Shown here piece by piece: positions 27,806 through 36,215 of a DNA stretch of 64,000 nucleotides. The notes below the pieces were generated by a model. The model had not been told where the DNA came from. It made no database searches and worked only from the letters and a program-made list of their open reading frames with translations. Origin of the DNA: Enterococcus_C asini_A (GTDB lineage: Bacteria > Bacillota > Bacilli > Lactobacillales > Enterococcaceae); assembly GCF_031928785.1 (NCBI RefSeq), contig NZ_JARQAL010000008.1, one strand, 5' to 3'. A program made the position numbers and the translations under genes. Numbering within the stretch: position 1 is the first letter of the stretch; every line of letters starts with the position of its first letter.

Positions 27806-29413
27806 GTGGAGAAATATCGTTTATTACTCGTAGATGATGAAGAGGATATTTTGCGAGTCATCATCAAAAAGTTAAATTGGGCAGAATTGGGCTTTGAAGT
27901 AATTGGAACCGCAAACAACGGTTTGAAAGCCTTGGAATTGGCCGAAATGTTCCAACCCGATGTGATTATGACGGATATAAAAATGCCTTATATGGATGGT
28001 TTGGAATTAATCAGTCAAGTTAAAACCGAATATCCGGCTACTAAAATTTTGATTTTTACCGGCTTCGATGAATTTGATTACGTGAAAGAAGCGTTGCGCC
28101 TAGAAGTAGGCGATTATATTTTAAAGCCTGCAAGCTCTGTGGAATTAACGCAAGTTTTCACCCAGTTAAAAGAAAAACTCGATAAGGAATTCAACGAGAA
28201 TCAAAATATCGAAATACTCCAGCACTATTACGAAGAATCGCTACCTTTGATGCAAAATAATTTTTACGCCACGTTAATTGAAGGGCGTATTAAAGAAACA
28301 GAAGTGGAACGTTATTTGACGAATTATCAAATTTCCTTACAAGGGCCACTGTATTGTTGTTTAGTTTTACATACTTCTTTAAGCCAAATCAAAGAAGAAA
28401 TGAAATCCTTGTTATTGGTAACCGCGGTTCAAAAACAAGCAGAGGAGTTTTTCAATGAAAAATGGCAGGCGGTTTACTTTTCCTATTTAGGAGAGACCAT
28501 CATGCTGGTGCAGTTGAAAAATGAAGGCGAATTAACGAGATTAACAGATGAATGTGGTCGTTTTTGTAAGTATGTTTTACACAAAATCAAAGCGGTAGTT
28601 ACCATTGGAGTAGGGCAAGTTTGTCAGCGAATTTTGGATTTGGATAATTCGTATACTAGTGCACGAATGGCAGTTTCTTACCGAGGGATTTACGGCGCTT
28701 CACAAGTGATCAACATTCAAGAAGTGGCGCCGCAAGAAATGGAAAAGTTTACCATTTCCAATGACTTAGCCTTAGCAGAACTCTTGAAAAAAATTCACGT
28801 AGGACCGCCAGCCGCCATTGAACAAGCCGCCCAGACTTATCTGGATCAGCTTTTTGAAGACACGAAAAACTTAGGACAGTACACTGTGGTGATTTCAGAA
28901 TTGATTGGGACATTGTATCGTTTTGCTGTTAACAACAATGCTTGTATTGAACCTTTGACTGGGAATATTAAAGAACTTTATCGCATTGTACCGGAGTTAG
29001 AGCCCGCTGCATTGCAAAACTGGTTGTTGGATACGTGTCTTTTGCTTCATGAAAAAATGCGGACCGCTCGCAGTCATACGACCAAATCATTGGTCTTAAA
29101 AGCTCAAGATTACGTGCGTCACAATTATGGAGACGACAAGCTTTCACTGGCTGCTGTTTGTCAGGAGTTAGGGGTGTCCAATACTTATTTTTCTTCCATG
29201 TTTAAAAAAGAAGCAGGGATGTCTTTTATTACTTACTTAACCGATTATCGCTTGGATAAGGCTTCTCGCTTGCTGTTAGAGACAGATGAAAAAAGTTACT
29301 TAATCGGTCAAAAAGTGGGTTATTCTGATCCCAATTATTTTAGCTATGTTTTTAAACGGCGCTTTGGTTTATCGCCTGTAAAATATCGAACGGGGAATGG
29401 TGAAGGTGAGTAA
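27806..29413 (+). CDS. AraC-type response regulator (YesN family)
   Basis: Two-component response regulator, 535 aa. Receiver domain at 1-120 (LLLVDDEEDI; phospho-Asp in VIMTDIKMPYMDG; Lys in YILKPASS), a central linker, and a C-terminal AraC/XylS double helix-turn-helix (VCQELGVSNTYFSSMFKKE, GYSDPNYFSYVFKRRFGLSP). GTG 27806 follows GAAGGTGAAGCC; the track start upstream has no ribosome binding site. Overlaps the kinase gene by 17 bp. Likely regulates mglBAC and/or the downstream binding-protein genes. Confidence 0.93.
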   Translation: MEKYRLLLVDDEEDILRVIIKKLNWAELGFEVIGTANNGLKALELAEMFQPDVIMTDIKMPYMDGLELISQVKTEYPATKILIFTGFDEFDYVKEALRLEVGDYILKPASSVELTQVFTQLKEKLDKEFNENQNIEILQHYYEESLPLMQNNFYATLIEGRIKETEVERYLTNYQISLQGPLYCCLVLHTSLSQIKEEMKSLLLVTAVQKQAEEFFNEKWQAVYFSYLGETIMLVQLKNEGELTRLTDECGRFCKYVLHKIKAVVTIGVGQVCQRILDLDNSYTSARMAVSYRGIYGASQVINIQEVAPQEMEKFTISNDLALAELLKKIHVGPPAAIEQAAQTYLDQLFEDTKNLGQYTVVISELIGTLYRFAVNNNACIEPLTGNIKELYRIVPELEPAALQNWLLDTCLLLHEKMRTARSHTTKSLVLKAQDYVRHNYGDDKLSLAAVCQELGVSNTYFSSMFKKEAGMSFITYLTDYRLDKASRLLLETDEKSYLIGQKVGYSDPNYFSYVFKRRFGLSPVKYRTGNGEGE

Positions 29414-31259
29414 TGAATTTAAAAATCGCCCGCCTTCTAGGGGCTTTCAATCCATTTTGATGACTATTTTTTCATTATTATCTTTCTTTGTTACCTTAAC
29501 CACCGGTATCTTACTTTATGCGCAGTTTTCTTCTTTATCAAAAGAAAAAGAAATCGCCAACACCCAAGAGATGATGGATCAAACGAGAGATTCCATGGAA
29601 AATTATTTGATGCGTATGCGCCAGATTTCGGATACGGTTTACTATGATGTGGTCAAGGGCAATAGCTTTTCTGGTGGTGCCCAAGAAATTCATACCGGGA
29701 TGAACCTCTTATATGAAAGCAATAAAGAAAATCTGGTTAGCATCGCTTTGTACAATAACTACGGTAGTTTAGTGGCAGCAGAACCTGTGGCAACTCAAAA
29801 AGAAGACCCGAATGTCACCAAGCAAGCTTGGTTTCAACAAGCCATGGACAAAGTGGAAAACATTCATTTTTCCACGCCCCATATTCAAAACTTATTTGAA
29901 AATGGGAAAGCGCAATATGATTGGGTGCTTTCATTAAGTCGGGGAGTGGAGCTAAATGATGAAGGGGATTCCCAACTAGGGGTGCTCTTAGTGGATATGA
30001 ATTATTATCGTATTTCCCACTTAATGGCCGAGCTGAATACGGCTTCAACTAGCAAATACTACTACTTATGTGACAGCCAAGGAGAGATTATCTATCATCC
30101 CCAACAAACCCAACTGTCAAAAAAACTAGCTCAAGAGAATAATTTAAGTGCCGCCACAGCAAAAGAAGGAACCTATAGTGAAACCTTTGAAGGAGAAACG
30201 CGGAAAATCATTGTTAATGATATCAGTTATACTGGCTGGAAGCTGGTCGGGGTAATCCCTCAGTCTACGTTTGTTCAAGAACGCTTTCGAGTGGGGCTTT
30301 TGCTGGCTTTGTACATCGTGATGATGACAATGGTCTTATTGGGAGTGAATCGCTTGATTTCCTTGCGTATTTCTCGACCGCTACAACAATTAAATGATTC
30401 AGTAGTGGAGTATGAATCGGGTAAAAAACCTAATATCTACATCGGGGGCTCCTCGGAGATTCAGCATTTAGGCCAGTCCATTCAACGTTCGTATGAGAAA
30501 AACGATGCTTTGATGGATGAAGTGATTCTAGAACATAATGAAAGACGCAAAAGTGAACTGGATGCTTTACAAAGTCAAATCAATCCCCATTTTTTGTACA
30601 ATACTTTGGAATCGATTACTTGGATGATTGAAGGAGAGCAAAATGATAAAGCGGTCTTTATGGTAACCCAGTTAGCTAAGCTCTTTCGGATCAGTCTGTC
30701 TTCTGGGCGGACGGTAATTTCGGTAGCCGATGAACTGCAACATGCTAAAAGTTACATGAACATCCAAAATCAACGCTACCAAGAACAAGTGTCAGTGACC
30801 TTTGACATCGAGCCAGAAGTCTTACAATATAGCATTGTCAAACTGGTTTTGCAGCCTCTCTTGGAGAATAGCTTGAATTATGCAGTGGGCAATTTAGACG
30901 ATGCTGGGGAAATTAAGATTACCGGAAAACTGGTTGAGGGTACTGTCATCTTAAGCGTATCTGACAATGGATTAGGCATGTCCCAAGAACAAGTGGCCAG
31001 TCTTTTGGCTGATGATGGGAAAATTCCTAAAATGGGTTCTGGTGTTGGGTTAGTCAATGTGAACAAACGCCTGCAACTGTTCTTTGGCAAAGACTATGGC
31101 TTACTGATTGAAAGCCAGTTAGATGAAGGAACTACCGTTTCAATCGTGATTCCCGCAATTTTGTTTACTGAAGAAAATCGACAAGTCTTAGAGCAAGGCT
31201 TTCGCTATGGCGGAGAAGAAATGATCCAAGGAGGCGAGACAACTAATGAAAAAAAATAA
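29397..31259 (+). CDS. Sensor histidine kinase (YesM family)
   Basis: Membrane histidine kinase, 620 aa: membrane helix near residue 20-45, an extracytoplasmic Cache-like sensor region, second membrane helix near 300, HAMP (RISRPLQQLNDSVVEY), His_kinase domain with phospho-His in QINPHFLYNTLESITWM, and an ATPase domain with N box LLENSLNYAVG and DNGLGM. Starts inside the end of the response regulator gene; overlaps the following binding-protein gene by 14 bp, so all three are coupled. Confidence 0.93.
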   Translation: MVKVSNEFKNRPPSRGFQSILMTIFSLLSFFVTLTTGILLYAQFSSLSKEKEIANTQEMMDQTRDSMENYLMRMRQISDTVYYDVVKGNSFSGGAQEIHTGMNLLYESNKENLVSIALYNNYGSLVAAEPVATQKEDPNVTKQAWFQQAMDKVENIHFSTPHIQNLFENGKAQYDWVLSLSRGVELNDEGDSQLGVLLVDMNYYRISHLMAELNTASTSKYYYLCDSQGEIIYHPQQTQLSKKLAQENNLSAATAKEGTYSETFEGETRKIIVNDISYTGWKLVGVIPQSTFVQERFRVGLLLALYIVMMTMVLLGVNRLISLRISRPLQQLNDSVVEYESGKKPNIYIGGSSEIQHLGQSIQRSYEKNDALMDEVILEHNERRKSELDALQSQINPHFLYNTLESITWMIEGEQNDKAVFMVTQLAKLFRISLSSGRTVISVADELQHAKSYMNIQNQRYQEQVSVTFDIEPEVLQYSIVKLVLQPLLENSLNYAVGNLDDAGEIKITGKLVEGTVILSVSDNGLGMSQEQVASLLADDGKIPKMGSGVGLVNVNKRLQLFFGKDYGLLIESQLDEGTTVSIVIPAILFTEENRQVLEQGFRYGGEEMIQGGETTNEKK

Positions 31260-32208
31260 ATATTTTCTTTTATTAGAAGGCCTTTTGGCAATTCTTGCGG
31301 TGATTCTAGGCGTGATGATCTTTAACAGTTACGATGATTCTGCGGTAGGCAAAATCGCCGTGATTTTACCGGATTCTGACAGCAATCGCTGGGCTTCTTT
31401 GAAATACGGTTTAAAAATGGCTGCCAAAGATCAAAAAATCGACCTAGTCATTGTGAATACGGACGAAAACTTAACGGCAAAAGAACAAGTGAAATTTCTA
31501 AAACAAGCAATTGCACAAGGGGCAGACGGCTTGATTGTCCAGCCGGTTGTGGGAATCAAGGCAGAACAATTAGCTCAAATTCAAGAACAGCTCCCTTTAT
31601 TAGTAGTAGGGACTGGAGTTGGAAACAACGAGGAATCTCACCAGTGGGACAGCGTTTTGCCTGATAACTATGGCCTAGGCAAAACCTTAGGAGAAGAAGT
31701 ACTAAGCGATTATGGTGGTGATTTAAAAGATAAAACCATTGGCATTCTTAGTGAAAACAAGCAAACAAAGGCAGAAAAAGCTCGTTTACAAGGATTTGAA
31801 GACGCGATTAAAACTGCTGGGGCTGCTACATTGTGGCAAGTGACCCTAAGTGAGAAAGCGAGTATCGAATCCGTGGATTGGCTGGATTCTTTAGCGAATG
31901 TTAATTTAGTCGTTGCCTTAGATGATGAAAGTGTGGCAACAACGGCAGATAAATTGAAACGATCGGTAGTTTATGGCATTGGTCATTCCACTGAAAGCAT
32001 GCATGCACTGGATAACGGCAATGTGGAAGCTTTAGTGGTACCTGACTTATTCCAAATGGGTTATGAAAGTGTCGTGAATTTGACTGGGGAGTTGACGCAT
32101 TTTTTTGCCTCCGCAAAACAAGAGACAATTGACTACCAAGTGATTCGCCAAGAAGATTTGTTTTCAAAGGAGAATCAGGAATTGCTGTTTACCATGAGCC
32201 AAAATTAG
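31246..32208 (+). CDS. Membrane-anchored sugar-binding protein, sensor accessory
   Basis: Type I periplasmic-binding fold (RbsB/MglB superfamily), 320 aa: KIAVILPDSDSNRWASLKYG at the start and repeated substrate-binding elements. The N-terminus has one hydrophobic helix (residues 6-26) and no lipobox Cys, so it is predicted to be tethered by an uncleaved anchor. SD AAGGAGG inside the kinase gene. Tight coupling to the kinase suggests a three-component system in which this protein presents sugar to the sensor; that role is inferred. Confidence 0.85.
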   Translation: MKKNKYFLLLEGLLAILAVILGVMIFNSYDDSAVGKIAVILPDSDSNRWASLKYGLKMAAKDQKIDLVIVNTDENLTAKEQVKFLKQAIAQGADGLIVQPVVGIKAEQLAQIQEQLPLLVVGTGVGNNEESHQWDSVLPDNYGLGKTLGEEVLSDYGGDLKDKTIGILSENKQTKAEKARLQGFEDAIKTAGAATLWQVTLSEKASIESVDWLDSLANVNLVVALDDESVATTADKLKRSVVYGIGHSTESMHALDNGNVEALVVPDLFQMGYESVVNLTGELTHFFASAKQETIDYQVIRQEDLFSKENQELLFTMSQN

Positions 32209-32223
32209 AAATGAGGGTTGAAA

Positions 32224-32319
32224 GTGGGAAAAAAAGTATTGCAGCTTTTGTTTAGTACGCTGAGTTTATTGACGATTTCTGCCTGTGGCAACGCCGAAGA
32301 GACCGCCCCACCTCAAATT
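32224..32319 (+). CDS. MglB-like sugar-binding lipoprotein, exon 1
   Basis: First 32 codons of a second MglB-like lipoprotein gene. GTG 32224 follows GAGGG; the product starts with a signal peptide and lipobox TISAC (Cys21) and reads to ...EETAPPQI. Without splicing, the frame runs two codons into the intron (Tyr) and stops at TAG 32323-32325. Joined to exon 2 at 32797 it gives ...PPQI-VGIARYDKNDTF, a 337-residue protein, the normal size for MglB and with the usual spacing from lipobox to the first beta-strand. Confidence 0.85.
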
Positions 32320-32796
32320 TATTAGCCCCGCAGAAAGCTTGGTTTAAAATCAACTGAGAAATCTGCGCCCATAGTAAGTCTATCGGGAAACTGGTAGGTA
32401 GTGGTAAGCTTGCTTATCCAATGAAGAAATCGAATTGCTGGAACGCCGTAAAGCCCTTTTAACCACAACGTCAGGATAGCCAAACCTAAGCGTGAAGGTG
32501 GCGAAAGCAGAAAAAATAAAAGGGATGACATAAGGTTAAAACCTACGTGTTAGCCAATTGGTAATCAGCAGCGAAGCTCAGAAATGAGAACGTTCAACGA
32601 CTATTCCTCTTGAGGGAAGTACACGGATGCCCGTGGAAGTGGTTTCGCCTAACCCGCAATGGCGGTAAGGATAAGATATAGTCTCTACTTGTGTGAAAGC
32701 ATAAGAAGTTCATCAGAGAACTGCAGGGAATTCGCGTCTCCCTGTGAAGGATGGAAAAATGAGAACAGCCATAATGGTAGATTCTCCATTCCTTAG
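32320..32796 (+). ncRNA. Group I intron (ORF-less, about 477 nt)
   Basis: All four conserved group I core elements occur in order: P (AATTGCTGGAA, 32433-32443), Q (AATCAGCAGC, 32563-32572), R (GTTCAACGACTA, 32592-32603) and S (AAGATATAGTC, 32673-32683). GACTA in R pairs with TAGTC in S (P7); GCTG in P pairs with CAGC in Q (P4). 5' exon AAATT pairs with intron GGTTT at 32341-32345 (P1, terminal U-G pair at 32319). The intron ends in G (32796). Extra hairpins fill the P8 (TTCCTC/GAGGGAA, CACGG/CCGTG) and P9 regions (AGTTC/GAACT, CAGGGA/TCCCTG). No homing endonuclease ORF. Exact 3' boundary could shift by one to three bases. Confidence 0.92.
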
Positions 32797-33714
32797 GTGG
32801 GAATTGCTCGCTATGATAAAAATGATACTTTTATTGATGCATTAACCAGTTGTGTCAAAGAAGAAGTTAAAAAAATTGGTGCCGAAAAAGATGTGGAAAC
32901 CATGGTGACCATTAAAGCAGCCTCGGATTCTCAAAGACAACAAAATACCCAAGTCAAAGAATTACTCGCTGCCGGCTGCAATGTACTGTGTGTTAATTTG
33001 GTGGATCGCACTGACCCTTCTGAAATCATTGAACAAGCCAAAGAAAAAAATGTGCCGGTAATCTTTTTTAATCGGGAACCGGTGAAAGAAGACTTGGCTC
33101 AATGGGAAAAACTCTATTATGTAGGGGGCGATGCCCAGGAATCGGGAGTTTTACAAGGAGAATTGGCTGCTGAAACGATTTTAGAAAATCCTAATATTGA
33201 TCGCAATGAAGATGGAAAAATCCAATACGTGGTTTTAGAAGGCGAGCCCGGCCATCAAGATGCGATTATTCGCACGGAAGAAGCGGTGGAAACCTTGAAA
33301 GCCAGCGGTGTTCAATTGGAAAAACTAGGCTATGGCATTGCCAATTGGGGACGTGCCCAAGCAGAAAACCGAATGATTCAATTGATTAATCAGCACCAAA
33401 ATAAGATTGAACTCGTTTTGTCCAATAACGATGATATGGCATTAGGGGGCTTAGATGCTTATACCAAATTAAATCGCACGGAATCCAGCATTCCCGTTTT
33501 TTTCGGAATTGATGGGACAACTACAGGATTAGAAGCGGTAAGAGAGGGGAAGCTAGCCGGCACTGTTTATAATGACAAAGAAGCACAGGCGAAGATGATT
33601 GCTAAATTAGCAGCTACTCTATCTTTGGCAGATGATAAAGAAATCCAGCAGTTGCCACAGCAAAATTATGCCCCTTACGCCAAAGTCACCCCAGAAAATG
33701 TAGAGGAATATTAA
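32797..33714 (+). CDS. MglB-like sugar-binding lipoprotein, exon 2
   Basis: Remainder (305 residues) of the type I sugar-binding lipoprotein. It starts at the first beta-strand VGIARYDKNDTFIDAL and contains the calcium loop DRNEDGKIQYV and the ligand loop LSNNDDMALGG, both as in MglB. It has no signal peptide or ribosome binding site of its own, so expression depends on splicing to exon 1. Placed right after the sensor genes, it is probably either the binding protein for a sugar importer or a second sensor input. Confidence 0.88.
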   Translation: MGIARYDKNDTFIDALTSCVKEEVKKIGAEKDVETMVTIKAASDSQRQQNTQVKELLAAGCNVLCVNLVDRTDPSEIIEQAKEKNVPVIFFNREPVKEDLAQWEKLYYVGGDAQESGVLQGELAAETILENPNIDRNEDGKIQYVVLEGEPGHQDAIIRTEEAVETLKASGVQLEKLGYGIANWGRAQAENRMIQLINQHQNKIELVLSNNDDMALGGLDAYTKLNRTESSIPVFFGIDGTTTGLEAVREGKLAGTVYNDKEAQAKMIAKLAATLSLADDKEIQQLPQQNYAPYAKVTPENVEEY

Positions 33715-33722
33715 TGATTAAC

Positions 33723-33760
33723 CGAACCTTCAGGCTGACAACTGAGGGTTCGTTTTTTTG
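33723..33760 (+). terminator. Terminator after the intron-containing gene
   Basis: CGAACCTTCAG (33723-33733) pairs with CTGAGGGTTCG (33742-33752), then TTTTTTT. Confidence 0.88.
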
Positions 33761-33777
33761 ATAGTGCTGACTAAAGA

Positions 33778-33841
33778 TTGCGTTGACTAAGGGGACATGC
33801 TATACTCTTCTTGTAATTGATATGATATCAAAATGATATCA
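33778..33841 (+). promoter_or_regulatory. Promoter and ribbon-helix-helix operator of the SPFH operon
   Basis: TTGCGT (33778-33783), 17 bp, TATACT (33801-33806). Two copies of the palindrome TGATATCA (33823-33830 and 33834-33841) follow, 11 bp apart start to start, one helical turn, ending at the Shine-Dalgarno. Such tandem short palindromes are typical operators for ribbon-helix-helix repressors, and one is encoded in the operon. Confidence 0.65.
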
Positions 33842-33856
33842 AAGGAGGAAGAGGAA

Positions 33857-34888
33857 ATGAAAGTAGATCAAGTAGCGCTAAAAGCACCAACGGAAGAAAT
33901 TTTGTTAAAAGCCAAAAGTGGTATGCCGATGTTGTTGCTAAATGTTTTGGGGATTGTGGTATCGATTGTTTTGTTTGTTTTGGGGATTTTGCGCATGGGG
34001 AATCCGAATACAGCCACACTTGGCGGTTGGTTTATGGGAATTGCCATTTTTTATTGGTGTTTGCCGGTTTGGTTGCTTTTTTCCGGCTTAAAAGTGATTC
34101 ATCCCAATGAAGCTTTGGTGATGACCTTGTTTGGGAAATATGTAGGTACTTTAAAAGGGGCGGGCTTTTATTTTGTCAATCCGTTTATGGTAGCCGCGCC
34201 GGTTCCTAAAGGGAGTAGCGATTTAGCCATGAATCCAGATAACGATATGGATTTGACAACAGGAGCGAAGAAGGCTCAAGCAGCGGTTACGAAAAAACGC
34301 CTCTCGTTGAAAACTATGGCATTAAGCAATAACAAACAAAAGGTCAATGATAAATTGGGTAATCCGATTATTATTAGTATTGTAGTGATTTGGCGCATTG
34401 AAGATACGGCAAAAGCCATGTTTGACGTGGATAATTTCAGTGAGTACTTATCCATTCAGTCGGATTCAGCTTTGCGAAATATTGTCCGCCTTTACCCTTA
34501 TGATGCCACCGATGATGAAGATGCCAATGAAAAGAGTTTGCGAGGGTCTAGTCTAGAGGTCAGTCAAAAATTGGCAGAAGAAATTCAAAGCAAAGTCGAT
34601 GTGGCGGGTATTGAAATTTTAGAAGCGAAGATTACGCACTTGGCGTATGCGCCAGAAATTGCGGCTGCTATGTTACAACGACAACAGGCTTCGGCGATTG
34701 TGGATGCTCGTCAGTTAATTGTAGAAGGCGCAGTGGGTATGGTGGAGATGGCTATTGAAAAGCTTAACGAACAAGACGTAGTGGAACTAGATGAAGAACG
34801 AAAAGCAGCGATGGTTAGTAATCTGATGGTGGTTCTTTGTGGCAATCGAGATGCCCAGCCAATTGTCAATAGTGGCTCTTTGTATTAA
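33857..34888 (+). CDS. SPFH/band-7 domain membrane protein
   Basis: Prohibitin/flotillin-superfamily scaffold, 343 aa. Two membrane helices at about 25-50 and 58-82, then an SPFH domain (VIHPNEALVMTLFGKYVGTLKGAGFYFVNP) with a Lys/Ala-rich insertion, the RNIVRLYPYDATDDED segment and an Ala/Glu-rich helix typical of slipins (ISIVVIWRIED, AAMLQRQQASAIVDARQLIVEGA). ATG 33857 follows AAAGGAGGAAGAGG. First gene of a three-gene operon. Exact role unknown; family members organise membrane microdomains and stress responses. Confidence 0.88.
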   Translation: MKVDQVALKAPTEEILLKAKSGMPMLLLNVLGIVVSIVLFVLGILRMGNPNTATLGGWFMGIAIFYWCLPVWLLFSGLKVIHPNEALVMTLFGKYVGTLKGAGFYFVNPFMVAAPVPKGSSDLAMNPDNDMDLTTGAKKAQAAVTKKRLSLKTMALSNNKQKVNDKLGNPIIISIVVIWRIEDTAKAMFDVDNFSEYLSIQSDSALRNIVRLYPYDATDDEDANEKSLRGSSLEVSQKLAEEIQSKVDVAGIEILEAKITHLAYAPEIAAAMLQRQQASAIVDARQLIVEGAVGMVEMAIEKLNEQDVVELDEERKAAMVSNLMVVLCGNRDAQPIVNSGSLY

Positions 34889-34928
34889 GATTGTGGAGAG
34901 ATGACGATAATCAAGAAAGGAGCGGCTT

Positions 34929-35099
34929 ATGGAGAATAAAAAAACGAAAGCTAAAAAGCAAGTGCCGCTCCGTTTATCCGCAGAGTTGTACGAGGAGTTA
35001 GCTGCTTGGGCAGAAGATGAGTTTCGTAGCGTCAATGGTCAGATTGAGTACTTGCTGACAGAAGCCGTGAAAAAGCGCAAGAAGTCAAAGCCCAAATGA
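34929..35099 (+). CDS. Arc-like ribbon-helix-helix protein
   Basis: 56-residue small basic protein MENKKTKAKKQVPLRLSAEL..., with a beta strand KQVPLRLS followed by two helices (ELYEELAAWAEDEF, VNGQIEYLLTEAVKKR), the ribbon-helix-helix pattern of Arc/MetJ repressors. Good ribosome binding site AAGAAAGGAG before the ATG; lies 40 bp after the SPFH gene. Likely autorepressor acting at the TGATATCA repeats ahead of the operon. No toxin partner is obvious. Confidence 0.8.
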   Translation: MENKKTKAKKQVPLRLSAELYEELAAWAEDEFRSVNGQIEYLLTEAVKKRKKSKPK

Positions 35100-35120
35100 A
35101 AGAGGTGCGAGCGGAAACGT

Positions 35121-35570
35121 ATGGGAAATCTTTTAATTAGTTTGGCATTAGCCGGTATTTGCGTGTATTTTAAACAATTTCCAAAGCTAGTGCGCTTGAT
35201 TCTTTTAGGTGTGGGAATCTTGATTTGCGGTGGTTTTTCCGGGATGTTCGGTTATGGTATTTTCATGGCTCTAGTAGAGGGAAATGGCTTTTCAGGAATG
35301 CTGGCTCTTGTTTTCAGCTTGTTTTTCGGCGGATTACTAGGTTGTTTGTTCCAGTTTATCCAAATTCTTCATCCCCTAAGTCTGGGGTGGAGCAAGATTT
35401 TTCATAGCATGATGTGCGCTTTGTTTTTTATTTTCTTTTTAGGCTTTTTCGTATTAAATGCGCTGAATGCTTTTGCTCCTTTGCCACTGTGGCGCCGTCT
35501 AGGTTTCTTTGTCATCGGTGCAGTGGGCATGGTAGGCTGTAGTTTTAAAATAAAAAATATTTTTGGCTAG
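35121..35570 (+). CDS. Hypothetical four-helix membrane protein
   Basis: 149 residues, Gly/Phe/Leu-rich, four predicted membrane helices, no family recognised. AAAGAGGTG precedes the ATG 21 bp after the ribbon-helix-helix gene, so it is the third gene of the SPFH operon. Function unknown. Confidence 0.75.
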   Translation: MGNLLISLALAGICVYFKQFPKLVRLILLGVGILICGGFSGMFGYGIFMALVEGNGFSGMLALVFSLFFGGLLGCLFQFIQILHPLSLGWSKIFHSMMCALFFIFFLGFFVLNALNAFAPLPLWRRLGFFVIGAVGMVGCSFKIKNIFG

Positions 35571-35585
35571 GGAAAATTGCCTTCA

Positions 35586-35638
35586 CAAAAAACGTAGACA
35601 CAAATGGGTAGAATGTTGCCCATTGTGTCTACGTTTTT
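35586..35638. terminator. Bidirectional terminator
   Basis: AAAAACGTAGACACA..ATGGG pairs with CCCAT..TGTGTCTACGTTTTT (about 21 bp stem) between the convergent SPFH operon and the 112-residue gene. Confidence 0.9.
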
Positions 35639-35975
35639 AATTTTTAAAATCAATTGAGGTAAAGTAAAAAATAAGGTTCTTTTTCACAGTAATATCATAT
35701 AAAGTAGTGTAGCCCTTGTGACCAGAACTTTCAATGGCAGGGGTCAGTGTGTAGTCCCAAGTGTTTTTTGTGTGATTGGTCTCTACTAGTTGGACGGTAA
35801 AGGCTTCTTGGGGATAGCCCCAGAAGAAAAGCTGAGCACGGGCAGAGATTTCCGGGGTTAAATGAGTAAACAAAAATAAGCAGAAGGCGCAAAATACAGC
35901 GATTAAAACTTTCGTATTGATTTTCCATGGGGATGAATCGTGTTTGAAAAAAGGTAGTGATGTTTTATTTTTCAT
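35637..35975 (-). CDS. Hypothetical single-pass membrane protein
   Basis: 112 residues, one hydrophobic helix (about 20-41, VLIAVFCAFCLFLFTHL) and an extracytoplasmic beta-rich C-terminal region (TWDYTLTPAIESSGHKGYTTLYDITV). ATG 35975 has AAGGAG 8 bases upstream; the longer frame to 36005 has none. No family recognised. Confidence 0.7.
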   Translation of the reverse strand: MKNKTSLPFFKHDSSPWKINTKVLIAVFCAFCLFLFTHLTPEISARAQLFFWGYPQEAFTVQLVETNHTKNTWDYTLTPAIESSGHKGYTTLYDITVKKNLIFYFTSIDFKN

Positions 35976-36085
35976 AGACAAACTCCTTGTGGTGGGGAAA
36001 AGCAACAGGCCAGTTGTTCTTTTAATTATAAACTAGTCATTGGACAATCGTCAAAAAGCTTTTGGTAAAGAGCAGAAGATTACAG

Positions 36086-36102
36086 ATACCAAGCGGGGGT
36101 AT
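36086..36102. promoter_or_regulatory. Second CstR-type operator candidate
   Basis: ATACC-N7-GGTAT, resembling the promoter-proximal site but with a 7-nt spacer; 78 bp upstream of it. Confidence 0.5.
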
Positions 36103-36154
36103 ATTCGAGGGTAAGAATCTCTGATTAATTTGTTTGTTTTGCCAAGCACTTCGA

Positions 36155-36203
36155 TTGACTTTCGTTAAGGCATAAGTTTTAATATACCCATACAGGTATA
36201 TTA
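36155..36203 (+). promoter_or_regulatory. Promoter and CstR operator of the persulfide operon
   Basis: TTGACT (36155-36160), 17 bp, TTTAAT (36178-36183). A perfect inverted repeat TAATATACC-N6-GGTATATTA (36180-36203) overlaps the -10 and resembles CsoR/CstR operators built on ATACC/GGTAT. The cstR gene is the last gene of the operon, giving autoregulation by sulfur persulfides. Confidence 0.8.
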
Positions 36204-36215
36204 AGGAGTGAGAAA

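Noticed and set aside
32322..32531. 69-codon minus-strand ORF in the intron as a homing endonuclease
   Set aside because: Wrong strand, no LAGLIDADG, GIY-YIG or HNH motif; it is a shadow of structured RNA.
32320..32796. Group II intron
   Set aside because: No domain V hairpin and no GUGYG 5' end; the R and S motifs are those of group I.
32797..33714. Stand-alone GTG-started sugar-binding protein
   Set aside because: No ribosome binding site or signal peptide; it begins at the first strand of the fold and is completed by exon 1.
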